Below are positions 1 through 10,843 of a stretch of 64,000 nucleotides of DNA, in pieces. Under the pieces are notes generated by a model. It saw only the letters and a program-made list of their open reading frames with translations. It ran no database searches and was not told the origin of the DNA. This stretch comes from Vicia villosa. Taxonomy: Eukaryota; Streptophyta; Magnoliopsida; Fabales; Fabaceae. A program made the translations under genes and the position numbers. Where the stretch lies: positions 73,443,553-73,507,552 of the forward strand of contig NC_081185.1 in assembly GCF_029867415.1 (NCBI RefSeq), read 5' to 3'. How positions within the stretch are numbered: position 1 is the stretch's first letter; each line of letters starts with the position of its first letter.

Positions 1-847
1 GTCAAAGTCCATATTTTGTCAAAGGATTCATCATTTGATCATTGGATGATCATAAATCATCAAGGAAAGATCAAAAATCAACAAAACCCTAAGATTCAAA
101 ATTAGGGTTTTTGCCTGAAAAGTCAACTCAACTTTGACTGATCATAACTCTCTCATCCTTCATCCAAAAAATTCAAACCAAAGCTCATTTTGAAGGAAAT
201 TCAATTATCTTTCAAATGCCATTGATCCCATGGTCATGGGATTCACCATTTGAAAAATATGATCAAAGACATTACAGGTCATTTTCAAAATCAACAAAAA
301 GACACTTTTTTCAAAAGGACACACAAGGAGCTTCAAAAATCATTTTGACATGAGACCAAAGACATTGGTTAGAGGACTCTTTGAGGTTTCTAAAAAGTGC
401 AAGATCTCCTTCATATGACAAAAATTGAAGGATTTACACCTTGTTGAAATTGGCTAAATTTTGGGAAAATGCATGAAATCAACATTGCTCAAAAATGTAT
501 TTTTTCCAAATGGGGCCAAGTTTTCAGCATTCAAACATCATTTCCATGATGATATGGGCCTCCCACGACCAAGACAAGGCCCATACCATTTTTTACCCAT
601 TTTTGGCATAATTTTATCTTATTTTAAGATTAAATTAAAAAGAAAAATGGAAGAATAATACATAGCTTTAATCTTAAGCTAAAGCCTCCACAATTGACTT
701 AATTATGCAGCAAGGAAGCTGCAAGGAAAGCCTAGAGCAAAGGTGTGGAGATCAAGCAATGGTAGCTTAAGTTTTAAGCTTGAAAAGTCAAGATTCCAAC
801 AAAGCTCATGAATGCTTCTTAGCTTATTTTTTAAGCACTCCAAGGCT

Positions 848-855
848 TATATAAA
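848..855 (+). promoter_or_regulatory. Probable TATA box of Ogre-1 5' LTR
   Basis: TATATAAA preceded by GGCT and followed by GGCAAG. It is the best TATA match in the LTR, sits mid-LTR where the U3/R boundary is expected, and is repeated at 31213-31220 in the 3' LTR. Confidence 0.6.
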
Positions 856-2982
856 GGCAAGAATATTTCAGCAACAAAGTGAGCAAGAGGGACCACGAAA
901 ATAGCAAGGGGGTATCAAAGAAACACACAAAATTCTCAAAAAAATACCTAAACACTTGTAATTTTCGTTTTCTTTGTATAAGCTCCTATCAACTTCAAAT
1001 AAACACTTCAATCTTCTCCTAAATTATTATTGAACAGGTTCCAACCAATAGTCTTGTTTGTTTGTACATAGAACATACATATCTATTCTTCCATATTCCA
1101 TTAAAACTTCCAATTTCAATATCTCATGCTATAATCCTTTTCAAAGTAATCTAATAGTTTCTATAAGTTCCCAACATGAAATAGAGAAGATCCAACGTGT
1201 TACATGGAAGCCATAAGCCCTAGAACACATGCCACCATTCTTGAGCTTCAAAGCTTTGAAGCTTTCGTTTTCATGGCCCCATGCATTTTCCGTCCAAACT
1301 AATGATTCCATTGAACTCAGAGACCCTCAATTAGAGGATCTGGGTCGCCTTCGCTGTTTAAAACTAACATTTTTTGCAGGTTGGAAGGTGCTTCAAACAG
1401 CGGCGGTTTCTTATCAAATAGTGGCGGTTAAAAACCGCCGTTATCTGCGTCAGTAGAGATGAAAACGATGATGAACAGTCCCTGGACTTGTTGACTTCCA
1501 CGCGCGCTTCCCCCAATGGCCAGTCAATCAGTCAGCGCTTTCCCCCCTTTTTCTGTTGGTCCACGCATGTGTAATGGGACCCACCTGACTTATTAAAAGT
1601 CTTTGTGATCCCATGTGACCAGTCAATGCAAGACCATCATGTGACTTTAAATCTGAGCCATATGATCAATCTCAAAAGCCAATCCAACGCATCATACAAG
1701 CAGTCCATACCATGCACTTTCCAGCTCATCACACCTGATAAGTATCCCTTTTATTTTCTATTTTATTTTCTATTTTATTTTAATTTCTTTGTTAAATTAA
1801 TTAAAAATAGTTTTAAAAATCCAAAAAATACACAAAAAATATTTTTAGACTTCTAAAATAATATATTATTTTCTGAAATAAAAATATTTTATTTTTCTTC
1901 ATAATTTCAATATTTTGCATAATTAATCAGTATATATTTATATATTTGCTTTTTAACTATTCTAACCAATCAAAAAATCATAAAAAAAATTGTTCTTTAT
2001 GTTAAATATTGTTTATATATTATAAACTAATTTTGTACATATTTTGAATAATTTTCTTTTTAAGTTTTAATTATTTGTATAATTATTTGTATAATTATGT
2101 ATTAATTAGCTTAATCAATTTCAAATCAATTTCAAAAATCCCAAAAAAATTAGTTTTGTTTTAAAATTAATTGACAAATATTTTGTACATATTTTAAACT
2201 CAATTTCTAGGTTTAAATATATTTTCATCTTTTTTCTTCATTTTAATTTAATTAATCATGCATTAATTATAATGAAAATCAATCATAAAAATCCAAAAAA
2301 CATGCCTTTTATTTTCTTGCAATTTAAATTCCTAGATAAATGTATAGGATGTCAAATTCATGTAAATAGGCTAGTTTACGTTTCCTGCAAAATCGATGTA
2401 ATAGCGTAGATTTACTTTCCGCACTTTACATTTCCGCATTTTACTTTCCAGCATACATATAAACTGCGTGTATGTCAAAGATAAAATTGAACCGTTAGAT
2501 CACTAACTTCAAAGATAAATATCTGAATCCAATCACAATCACATTTGCACCTCTTAAGGTAATTCCTTCTCATTTCTTTCAAAATCAAAGTCAAATTCTA
2601 CTATTTTGAGTACAAAATCGAACCTTGCTTTTATATCCGGTGAAAGGATAGATTTTTAAAGGAAACAGGATAAAGACCTTACAACTCAGGGTAGACCTCC
2701 TAGTTTGCTTGCTCAAATCAAAACAAACAAAATTCTCATACACTGTTGATTTTTCAAAACTTTCAAAAAAAGACAATACTTTGTATACATCCAAACACGG
2801 GTTATTACAAAGTTAACGTTCTTTTCAAAACATCTTTCGAAAGATAAACAAGCATTTTGTATACATCCACACACGGATCATTACAAAATTCAAATTACAA
2901 AGGTATTTGAAACCACATATGAGCAATTTCAGAGCAATCGAAAAGTCATCGAAAAACAAGTGAGCTAAGCAAACTTAAGAGC

Positions 2983-3030
2983 CCATGGATAACCATGGAT
3001 ACAAAGGGTGCTAACACCTTCCCTTTGTAT
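2983..3030 (+). promoter_or_regulatory. U5 double hairpin of Ogre-1 LTR
   Basis: Two adjacent perfect inverted repeats. The first is CCATGG-ATAA-CCATGG (2983-2998). The second is a 10-bp stem ATACAAAGGG (2999-3008) / CCCTTTGTAT (3021-3030) around the loop TGCTAACACCTT. The same architecture with different stem bases occurs in the LTRs of A, C and D. Copy in the 3' LTR at 33348-33395. Function unknown; the location (U5, about 210 nt before the primer site) suggests an RNA role. Confidence 0.75.
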
Positions 3031-3239
3031 AACCTACCCCCTTACCCAGAATTTCTTAAAGGTCTTTTTTCTGTTTCTTTTATAAACCTTTCCTTAATTG
3101 GATAAAATAAAAGGTTGGTGGCGACTCTGTGAATTTTCAAAAATGCGAAAGCATTAAGCGACAAAAAAGAGTCAGTTCACGTATCTCTACAGATCAGAGG
3201 TATGGCTCGGTATTAAAAAAAATCGGAGGTCCACAGAAC

Positions 3240-3257
3240 TGGCGACTCTGCTGGGGA
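3240..3257 (+). other. Primer-binding site, tRNA-Arg type
   Basis: TGGCGACTCTGCTGGGGA begins four bases after the LTR. It is complementary, bar one position, to the 3' end I recall for plant tRNA-Arg (ends in CCCCAGCGGAGTCGCCA). Ogre elements are known for tRNA-Arg priming. Confidence 0.85.
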
Positions 3258-3908
3258 ATATACTTTAAAAACAAAATGTTTTCAAAAGGGGTTACCTTAA
3301 GAGAATAGGTCGATGTTTTCAATTGTTTGACTTGATTGCTTTATTTTTCAAAGGCTTGCTTGGGTATTTTGCTTGTGTGAAAGATTCTAACCCGAATCTC
3401 GAGATACCTTAAGTATATGACATTAGACCAAGGAAACTGTACGGCATGTACCGATACGGTTGAGCTGGTAGTCATCGTTAGTGCGACACTTTGGTTTATA
3501 CTGATGTCCCTTGAAAACGATCAAGGAGTATATTAGGCTTCCGAAATGTCATTAAACACTAATTTGTCTTAGAACCTTTTTAGTTGAACTTGACTTGTGG
3601 CCTATTAAGTGGCTAGCTTTGAAATTGATCGAAGTTAGTTATCCTCGAGGAATATTTTGATCGGCCGCTCGAGCGCCGTATTGAGATGTTACTTCCAAGG
3701 ATCATAGAACCCGAATGCTATTCTAGGACAGGTTTTAACCAACTCAACTTCAGTGGGGAGGGTATCACCTATCAGCTCCATGCAAGCCTTTAAACCTAAG
3801 GCTATTGTTTGATTTGTTTTTGTGTGCCACATGTTTGCATCATAAGCATATCATTTTTTGCACCAGACACTTCAAGGATCAAAGAGTTTACCTTTGTTTT
3901 TGCAGGTA
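3258..3908 (+). other. Ogre-1 leader (5' untranslated region)
   Basis: No ORF of note. It contains a segment around 3750 (CAGTGGGGAGGGTATCACC) whose AGTGGGGAGG core also occurs in the leader of element C at 50752-50761, exactly where F is inserted there. The 3' end is a pyrimidine-rich tract ending TTTTTGCAG (3896-3905), three bases before the ORF1 ATG, which resembles a 3' splice site. Confidence 0.6.
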
Positions 3909-5252
3909 ATGGCTCCCGCCACCAAAGATTACATCCGAATCAACATTTCAACGGTCCCATCTGAGCTAAAAGACTTAGTGTCAGAATTCCCCAGGAATGT
4001 TCAATTCACCGAAAGGCATGGTCACCTACTCCATTTGGTTACCTCAAAATTTGAAGAAGACATGATACGGGTCCTGTTCCAGTTCTTTGACCCTGAACAT
4101 CATTGCTTTACCTTTCCTGATTACCAGTTGGTACCCACTTTGGAAGAATTCTCTGAACTAATGGGATTACCTGTTCGAAATCAATTACCTTTCACTGGTT
4201 TAGAAAGGATTCCAAAACCTGAAGTCATTGCTGCTGCTTTACATCTGCGGAAATCAGAAATCGAGTCCAATTGGGAAACAAAGAGTGGAGTTAAGGGTTT
4301 ACTTGCCAAGTTCTTGTTGGAAAAGGCTCGACTACTGCTAAAAAACAAAAGTTATCCAGCTTTTGAGGAAGTTATGGCACTTTTAATCTATGGGTTGGTT
4401 TTATTCCCTAATCCCGACCAGTTCATAAGTGTACACATCATCAACCTTTTCCTAATCCGTAACCCGGTACCAACCTTGCTGGGAGACATTCTACATTCTC
4501 TACACACTCGTACCGTGAAGAAACGAGGAACTCTCATGTGCTGTATACCACTACTGGCTAGGTGGTTTACATTTCATCTTCCCCGATCAGTGTTGAGAAA
4601 TGAACAAAGAATGCATTGGTCTCGCAGGATTATGTCTTTGTCTCATTCAGATATCCGGTGGAACAACTTCTTTCAAAGAGACATTACTATCATTAATCAT
4701 TGTGGAGAATACCCTAATGTGCCACTCCTTGGCATCAAAGGAGGCATCACTTACAATCCCTCTTTAGCTCTACGCCAATTCGGATATGCAAGGAGCAACG
4801 GTCCTCATGACATGATTATCCATGGCATTGTGTTTGATTACGAGAATGATTCTCATAGACACCGACGAAGGTTCATACATGCATGGGGCAGTGTCTATAG
4901 AATAGAAAGCAAAACTCTGGGGCAATGGAATTCTATTCCTATGGAACCCTACCTCAGATGGGTCCGCACTCATGCTCAGAAACTCCTTATGCCATATCCC
5001 GCTGTTCTACCTGTGACTATTGAACCAGAGGTCGAAGGATATGAACCTCAAGTTATTCTACACCCGGACATGCCAACTGACCTAGAAGAGTTGCAAAAAT
5101 CTTGGGTTCAACTCAAAGAGGAAAGAGACACCTTCAAATCATACTGTCAAGACTATGAGAGAAGGGTATTGGAGCTCACCGGACAGCTTCAAGAAGAACA
5201 GCAGATCAACACATTCCTGGGGGCAAAGAGAAAGCGTCCACGGGAGACCTGA
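3909..5252 (+). CDS. Ogre ORF1 protein (plant-mobile-domain-like), 447 aa
   Basis: Separate ORF between leader and gag, a diagnostic feature of Ogre elements; its role in the element is not established. I start at the ATG at 3909 (MAPATKDYIRIN) and not at an upstream in-frame TTG at 3858. The body resembles the plant mobile domain / DUF7745 type: an N-terminal LLHLVTSKFEEDMIRVLFQF stretch, then FTFPDYQLVPTLEEFSELMG, then a long helical region with IPLLARWF and HWSRRIMSL. The last 60 residues are charged and probably coiled coil (DLEELQKSWVQLKEERDTF) and end in a basic AKRKRPRET, a possible nuclear signal. The frame is intact. A 265-bp spacer separates it from gag. Family assignment is from memory of the fold family, not from a search. 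Confidence 0.85.
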   Translation: MAPATKDYIRINISTVPSELKDLVSEFPRNVQFTERHGHLLHLVTSKFEEDMIRVLFQFFDPEHHCFTFPDYQLVPTLEEFSELMGLPVRNQLPFTGLERIPKPEVIAAALHLRKSEIESNWETKSGVKGLLAKFLLEKARLLLKNKSYPAFEEVMALLIYGLVLFPNPDQFISVHIINLFLIRNPVPTLLGDILHSLHTRTVKKRGTLMCCIPLLARWFTFHLPRSVLRNEQRMHWSRRIMSLSHSDIRWNNFFQRDITIINHCGEYPNVPLLGIKGGITYNPSLALRQFGYARSNGPHDMIIHGIVFDYENDSHRHRRRFIHAWGSVYRIESKTLGQWNSIPMEPYLRWVRTHAQKLLMPYPAVLPVTIEPEVEGYEPQVILHPDMPTDLEELQKSWVQLKEERDTFKSYCQDYERRVLELTGQLQEEQQINTFLGAKRKRPRET

Positions 5253-5517
5253 AGGATCATTTACTTTATTTCTGTCTTGTAAGCCCAAATGAGGCAAAGA
5301 AAAAAGAAGCAGAAAAGAAAAAAGAAATAAATTGATTAACTAACGTTTGTTTCTTCTTTAACAAATCTAAACTCTAAGATCCTTGAAACATTGCACACAC
5401 ATTTCACTTCACGCATTGCATATACATTTCATACATTGCATTCATATACATTGCATATACATTTCATACATTGCATACACATGGCATCCAGTCATACACA
5501 TGGCATAACAGGTTCAC
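5253..5517 (+). other. Spacer between ORF1 and gag
   Basis: Holds a purine-rich stretch (5295-5330) and a degenerate run of GCATA/CATTTCATAC repeats (about 5395-5500). Just inside the next ORF, a pyrimidine tract ending TTATTTCAG (5545-5553) precedes the internal ATG at 5563. Confidence 0.6.
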
Positions 5518-8500
5518 ATGACGGATTTCTCATCTTCTCGCTGTTTATTTCAGTCAGAAGAGATGGAATCTGAAATGAGCATCAAGAATCTCGAAGCACA
5601 GAATGCCCAAGTTCAAGTGGCAATTCTGGAACTGGCAAAAGGGCAACAAGAACTGAAAGCCCTGATAATCAAGAAGAAAAAGAAGCCCAAAGGATCTGTA
5701 GGTGTGAGTCACCTGAGAAGAAAGATCAAAATCCCAGTCAAAAAGTTCACAAAGCCACCGATCCCTGAAACAGTCGGTGATGATGAACAAGAAGACAATC
5801 AAAGCAACCAGGGTTCTGCTAAACCCTCTCTCTCTTCAAATGAAGAAAATGATCATTCTGGGGACGAACCGGACGATGAAAAATACCAACAGCTGGAAGA
5901 CCGTATGAAAGCTATGGAGATACAAAAAATACCTGGCTTAGATTTCAATGATCTGGGGCTCATCTCGGATGTTGTTATCCCTCCAAAATTCAAAGTTCCT
6001 ATCTTTGCAAAATATGATGGAGTTTCTTGCCCGAAACTACATCTGAGATCCTATGTGAGGAAGATACAACCTCATACAACAGATAACAAATTGTGGATTC
6101 ACTTCTTCCAAGAAAGTCTGTCGGGTACACAACTCGAATGGTACTATCAGCTGGAAAATACCAAGGTTCATACTTGGGAAGAATTAGCTGCTGCTTTTTA
6201 CAAACAGTACCAATACAATGCTGATCTTGCGCCAACCCGTACTCAACTAAGGGGCATGTCTATGGGACCAAAAGAAAGTTTCAAAGGATATGCACAAAAA
6301 TGGAGAGATATGGCTGGAAGGGTTCAACCACCCTTATCTGATCGCGAACTAGTTGACATGTTCATGGGCACTTTAACTGGCCCTTTCTATAGCCATTTGC
6401 TGGGAAATTCATCATCAGGTTTCACTGACCTGATACTGACCGGAGAACGTGTCGAAAGTGGCATTCAAAATGGAAAAATTCAAATAGGTTCCACCTCTGG
6501 TACTACAAAAAGGCCCATCAGCGGGAGAAATGAGGTCAATGCAACACAAATTCAGAAAAGTCGCAAAAGTGAGCAGCATCAATCTGTAGGGGCAGTTCTG
6601 ATCTCCACATCTGCACCTCAAAAAGATCAACAGCCAAAATATACGCATCGACCAGATGCACCAAGAAGAAATTTCACCAAAATCAACATGCCAATCTCTC
6701 AGGCATTGCAGCACTTGCTAAAAGCAGATCTGATCACCTTAAGAGGTCCTCCAAAGAATGTCAACACTTCCTCTCCAAATTATCGCCCTGATGCAACATG
6801 TGCCTATCACTCAAACTGTCCAGGGCATGACGCAGATCACTGCTGGGCCTTGAAAAATAAAATACAAGATATGATAGATGCTGGTGAAATTGAGTTCGAT
6901 CCTCCAGAAACTCCAAATGTCATCACAGCACCTATGCCAAAGCATGACAAAACTGTCAACGCTATCCTGGACACTGTTTACATCTATGATGTGAACGAAT
7001 TATCAACTCCACTCTGCGAAGTCAAAGGAAAGCTAATCCGAGCTGGTTACTTTCCAGGGTGTGACCCTGACTGCTTTTACTGCTCCTGCCTGCCCAATGG
7101 TTGTGAAAATCTGAGGATGGGAATTCAAAAATGGATGGATCGCCGTATCATTATGTTTGAGAGGCTCCCTTCTATGGACGTACTGTGCGAAGTCTTTGCA
7201 AACGGGATAAGAATAGAGGATGTCTCAGTGATCTCCAGCTTACCATTCAAAATCTCTGCCAAGGCTCCATTCAAAATTTCTGCTACACTCAAAGTGGCAT
7301 CAGTAGTCATTGCTAGTCCAACTCCATTTCCATACTCCTCAGACAAAGCTGTCCCATGGGGATACGACACTAATGTTTATGTTCATGGAGTTAAGCAGGG
7401 TACCTCGACTGAAGAGACCGCAAAGTTAACTACTCCAACTATGGGTAATATTGTGGGTACCAGCAAGATCACGAGAAGTGGAAGAATCTTTTCACCAGAA
7501 ATTTCTCCAAATGTTGCTGCTGGTCCAGTCCAAGTCCCAGTTCCTAATCAAAATGTCAACGCTCGAGGCAAAGAGCCACAAGTTGAAAAAATTCAAACCC
7601 CGGTGGAGATCACTGCTGAGGATCCATCAAAGCAAGAAATGGAGGAAATATTGAAAATCATCTGCAAGAGTGATTACAATATTGTTGAGCAACTGGGGCA
7701 CACTGCTTCAAAAATCTCAATGCTATCTCTGCTAAAATATTCAGAAGCTCATGCCAAAGCTCTGATGAAGTTCCTGAAAGCTGCGCATGTGCCTCAAGAG
7801 ATCTCAGTCGACCAATTTGAGAATTGTGTTGCCAATCTAACCGTGAGCAATGGTCTCGGTTTCTCTGATGTGGATCTAACCCCTGCTGGAAAAAATCACA
7901 ACAAAGCCTTACATATCTCCATTGAATGTAATGGCACCACTCTATCTCATGTGCTAGTAGATAACGGTTCTTCTCTGAACGTGTTACCGAAAACAGTACT
8001 AGAAAAGCTTGACTTCGAAGGAATTGTGTTACAACCAAGCGATGTTGTGGTAAGAGCCTTTGACAGGTCAACCAGAACGGTATACGGAAAAGTGAATCTC
8101 CCAATCAGAGTGGGTTCTCAAATCTTTGATTCTATCTTTTACGTAATGGAAATTCACCCAGCCTACTCCTGTTTACTTGGACGCCCTTGGATACATGGGG
8201 CAAACGCTGTAACTTCTACCCTGCATCAGAAGTTAAAATATCCAGTAAAAGGAAAGATTGTCACAGTCTATGGCGAAGAGGAATATGTGGTTAGTCACCT
8301 AAGCAATTCCAAATATGTTGAGTTGGAGGACGAATTCATCGAAACTCCATGCCAATCATTTGAGGTGGTCTCTCCAGATGTCTCTACCACCAAGCATATT
8401 CCTGCTACTCCAACTACAACTATGGCTTCTCTCAAAGATGCCAAAGCCATGATTGAACAGGGTGATTGCACAGTATGGGGACAGCTTCCCGATATACCCT

Positions 8501-9339
8501 ACAAATCTAACAAGCTAGGCCTGGGCTATGATAGTGAAAATCAAAAGAATGATCAAAGTCCTCGTTCTGGAGGATTAATGTCACACTTCGTCAGCCAAGA
8601 AGTAAACACTATTGAAGATGAAGGAGTGTTCTTGAACCATATCATTCAGCCATATCCAGATGAAATTCCACCCATTTCCATGGGAATGTGGGATGCTGTG
8701 GGAGAACCAAACGGCGGGTATAATTATCAGTATGCCGAACCTCAGAATTCTTATATTGCTATGGAGGACCTTACCCCGACTGGATGGGGTGATGAAGTTG
8801 GAAATGATCAAATTTTCACAAGTCCCGCCACTGAGCAATATCAAAATCCACCCAAAGAAGTATGGGACACGCTAGGAGAACCCAGCGGCAAATATGACTA
8901 TATGGTGAAATATTCCGCTCCTCCGAGCTCACAAATTGCCATGGAGGACATTGTCCCAACTGGATGGGATGAACAATACGATGACAATTTCGCTTTCGAA
9001 GAAGCCAGGGAAATACCAAATAACGAGGGTTGCTTTCTGTCAGCATACACTCCTCATCAAGATGCACAAGTCTCTATTCAAAACATCATCCCGACTGCAT
9101 GGGACGGCCTTATCGAGCATCTCGCTCAGCCAACAGAGATATCTCAGCCTGGGCTCTCGTATCCAGCAGAGTATATCCCTTATCCCGAAGGATCACCGGC
9201 TCATTTTCCCACTAATGAAATCAATGCTGTGGGAGATGAAAAAGACAACTGCAACTGGAACAGCTGGGTACCCCCTGCTCACAACAGTGGATTGAACAAC
9301 TGGAAAGCTGAGGATGTGATCTCCTTTGACCAGGAGTAA
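5518..9339 (+). CDS. gag-pro: Ogre Gag-protease polyprotein, 1273 aa
   Basis: Capsid/nucleocapsid and aspartic protease precursor. The first ATG (5518) gives MTDFSS; the ATG at codon 16 (5563, MESEMSIKN) may be the real start because a splice-acceptor-like tract lies between them. Order: coiled N-terminus with a Lys-rich patch (KKKKKPKG); retrotransposon Gag core at about residues 165-320 (SGTQLEWYYQLE, WEELAAAFYKQYQYNADLAP); zinc-knuckle-like Cys/His motif CAYHSNCPGHDADHC at 428-442; a Cys cluster (CDPDCFYCSC) near 515-530; retropepsin with active-site D-N-G at 815-817 (VLVDNGSSLNVLP) and LLGRPWIHGANA near 887; a G-patch-like SNKLGLGYDS; then C-terminal repeats carrying (I/A)MED-PTGW. The TAA at 9337-9339 overlaps the 5' splice site of the intron, so the spliced RNA reads on into pol. 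The frame is intact. Confidence 0.9.
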   Translation: MTDFSSSRCLFQSEEMESEMSIKNLEAQNAQVQVAILELAKGQQELKALIIKKKKKPKGSVGVSHLRRKIKIPVKKFTKPPIPETVGDDEQEDNQSNQGSAKPSLSSNEENDHSGDEPDDEKYQQLEDRMKAMEIQKIPGLDFNDLGLISDVVIPPKFKVPIFAKYDGVSCPKLHLRSYVRKIQPHTTDNKLWIHFFQESLSGTQLEWYYQLENTKVHTWEELAAAFYKQYQYNADLAPTRTQLRGMSMGPKESFKGYAQKWRDMAGRVQPPLSDRELVDMFMGTLTGPFYSHLLGNSSSGFTDLILTGERVESGIQNGKIQIGSTSGTTKRPISGRNEVNATQIQKSRKSEQHQSVGAVLISTSAPQKDQQPKYTHRPDAPRRNFTKINMPISQALQHLLKADLITLRGPPKNVNTSSPNYRPDATCAYHSNCPGHDADHCWALKNKIQDMIDAGEIEFDPPETPNVITAPMPKHDKTVNAILDTVYIYDVNELSTPLCEVKGKLIRAGYFPGCDPDCFYCSCLPNGCENLRMGIQKWMDRRIIMFERLPSMDVLCEVFANGIRIEDVSVISSLPFKISAKAPFKISATLKVASVVIASPTPFPYSSDKAVPWGYDTNVYVHGVKQGTSTEETAKLTTPTMGNIVGTSKITRSGRIFSPEISPNVAAGPVQVPVPNQNVNARGKEPQVEKIQTPVEITAEDPSKQEMEEILKIICKSDYNIVEQLGHTASKISMLSLLKYSEAHAKALMKFLKAAHVPQEISVDQFENCVANLTVSNGLGFSDVDLTPAGKNHNKALHISIECNGTTLSHVLVDNGSSLNVLPKTVLEKLDFEGIVLQPSDVVVRAFDRSTRTVYGKVNLPIRVGSQIFDSIFYVMEIHPAYSCLLGRPWIHGANAVTSTLHQKLKYPVKGKIVTVYGEEEYVVSHLSNSKYVELEDEFIETPCQSFEVVSPDVSTTKHIPATPTTTMASLKDAKAMIEQGDCTVWGQLPDIPYKSNKLGLGYDSENQKNDQSPRSGGLMSHFVSQEVNTIEDEGVFLNHIIQPYPDEIPPISMGMWDAVGEPNGGYNYQYAEPQNSYIAMEDLTPTGWGDEVGNDQIFTSPATEQYQNPPKEVWDTLGEPSGKYDYMVKYSAPPSSQIAMEDIVPTGWDEQYDDNFAFEEAREIPNNEGCFLSAYTPHQDAQVSIQNIIPTAWDGLIEHLAQPTEISQPGLSYPAEYIPYPEGSPAHFPTNEINAVGDEKDNCNWNSWVPPAHNSGLNNWKAEDVISFDQE

Positions 9340-9594
9340 ATGCCATTTCCTGTTTTCTTTGTGTATAATGTGCAAAGATAAAAATGGTTCCTGAACAATC
9401 GAACCGTGAGCTTGAAAGCCGTGTGCCTTAGCACACTGGTCCTTCTATAAGGGCTTATCATATCATGATCATGTGCATTTAATAAAATCATGGGACGCTT
9501 GCATATTTAAATTTCGTGATCCTTTTTCCTTCTTTCTTCGCTTTCAAATAGCTATGCTTTTTTCTTCACACATACTCACATAATTAACATGCAG
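9336..9594 (+). other. Ogre intron between protease and RT (259 nt)
   Basis: Starts GTAAAT at 9336 and ends ACATGCAG at 9594. Removing it drops the gag-pro stop (9337-9339) and joins the frame of 5518 to the frame open from 9596 (checked: exon 1 ends two bases into a codon, and the rebuilt codon leads into the pol frame). Downstream residues such as DFENPIYQTEDE are typical of Ogre pol starts. A spliced intron at this place is established for Ogre; the exact borders here are inferred. Confidence 0.8.
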
Positions 9595-10843
9595 ATTCAC
9601 ATACACTCTGGATCCAGTCAACAACGATTCTGCTATTGCCCGTCATGACTTTGAAAATCCGATCTACCAAACTGAGGACGAAAGTGAGGAAGATTGTGAA
9701 GTGCCAAGAGAACTTGCAAGGCTGCTAGAACAAGAAGACAAGGCCATACAGCCTCACGAGGAGCCAATTGAGGTCATCAACTTGGGCAGCAACGAAGAAA
9801 AGAAAGAAGTCAAAATAGGGGCTGATTTAGAACACAGCGTCAAGCAAAGACTGATTCAAATGCTGCGAGACTACGTCGAGATATTTGCCTCGTCCTATGA
9901 GGATATGCCAGGCCTTGACACAGACATTGTAGTTCATCGCCTGCCAATCAAAGAAGGTAGCATTCCAGTCAAACAAAAACTACGAAGGAGTAGGCCTGAT
10001 ATGTCAAAAAAGATCAAAGACGAGGTTGAAAAACAATTCAATGCCGGATTCCTAAAAGTTGTAAGTTATCCTCCTTGGATAGCTAACATCGTCCCTGTAC
10101 CTAAAAAAGATGGGAAAGTCAGAATGTGCGTAGACTACAGAGATCTGAATCGGGCAAGCCCCAAAGATGATTTCCCTTTACCACACATCGATGTACTGGT
10201 TGACAATACCGCACAATGCAAGGTATTCTCCTTTATGGACGGATTCTCAGGGTACAATCAAATCAAGATGGCACCCGAAGACATGGAAAAAACAACCTTC
10301 ACAACACCCTGGGGAACCTTTTGTTACAAAGTAATGCCCTTTGGTCTGAAAAACGCAGGAGCAACCTATCAACGTGCAATGGTAGCGCTATTTCATGATA
10401 TGATTCATCAAGAAATAGAGGTGTATGTCGATGACATGATTGCAAAATCCAACACCGGGGAAGAACATTTGGGTCATTTACACAAGTTGTTTGACAGACT
10501 CAAGAAATACAAGTGGCGACTGAACCCAAATAAGTGTACCTTTGGAGTAAGATCCGGCAAACTCTTAGGTTTCATCGTCAGCAGCAAAGGTATTGAGGTT
10601 GATCCCGCCAAGGTTAAAGCCATTCAAGAAATGCCTATACCTCGTACCGAGAAACAAGTCAGAGGATTCTTGGGACGTCTGAATTACATCGCCCGATTTA
10701 TTGCCCACATGACTACTACTTGTGTGCCGATCTTCAAGCTGTTGAAGAAAGATCAAGTGGAAAGGTGGAATGACAAATGCCAGTTGGCCTTTGACAAAAT
10801 CAAAGAATATCTCCAAAAACCTCCAATCTTGTTGCCACCTGTG
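9595..10843 (+). pseudogene. pol: Ogre pol, part 1: reverse transcriptase, split by element A
   Basis: N-terminal pol linker, then RT. Motifs: LRRSRPDMSKKIKDEVEKQ, VPVPKKDGKVRMCVDYRDLN, FSFMDGFSGYNQIKM, MPFGLKNAGATYQRAM and the catalytic YVDD at 10424-10435, followed by LLGFIVS and the thumb region up to KPPILLPPV. The open frame continues from the intron. It is cut at the CTGTG target site (10839-10843) by the 14-kb element A; the rest of pol resumes at 24916. The removed length (14077 including one target copy) restores the frame, so the two halves were one ORF before insertion. Confidence 0.93.
10839..10843. other. Target site duplication of element A, left copy (CTGTG)
   Basis: CTGTG directly precedes the TG start of A and recurs at 24916-24920 directly after its CA end; 5 bp is the usual Ty3/gypsy duplication length. 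Confidence 0.95.

Larger units (their letters stand above)
1..3235 (+). repeat. Ogre-1 5' LTR, left end truncated by window
   Basis: Right boundary is set by the CA end (ccaca at 3231-3235) followed by four bases and the primer site. It matches 30366-33600 without indels. It is AT-rich except for a GC-rich patch at about 1390-1560, which includes a perfect 7-bp hairpin GGCGGTT/AACCGCC at 1423-1439. Short ORFs here are duplicated exactly in the 3' LTR and show no protein family, so they are not called genes. Confidence 0.95.

Noticed and set aside
1..3235. Small ORFs in the Ogre-1 LTR, duplicated at 30826-33159
   Set aside because: Exact duplication only reflects LTR identity; no protein features.
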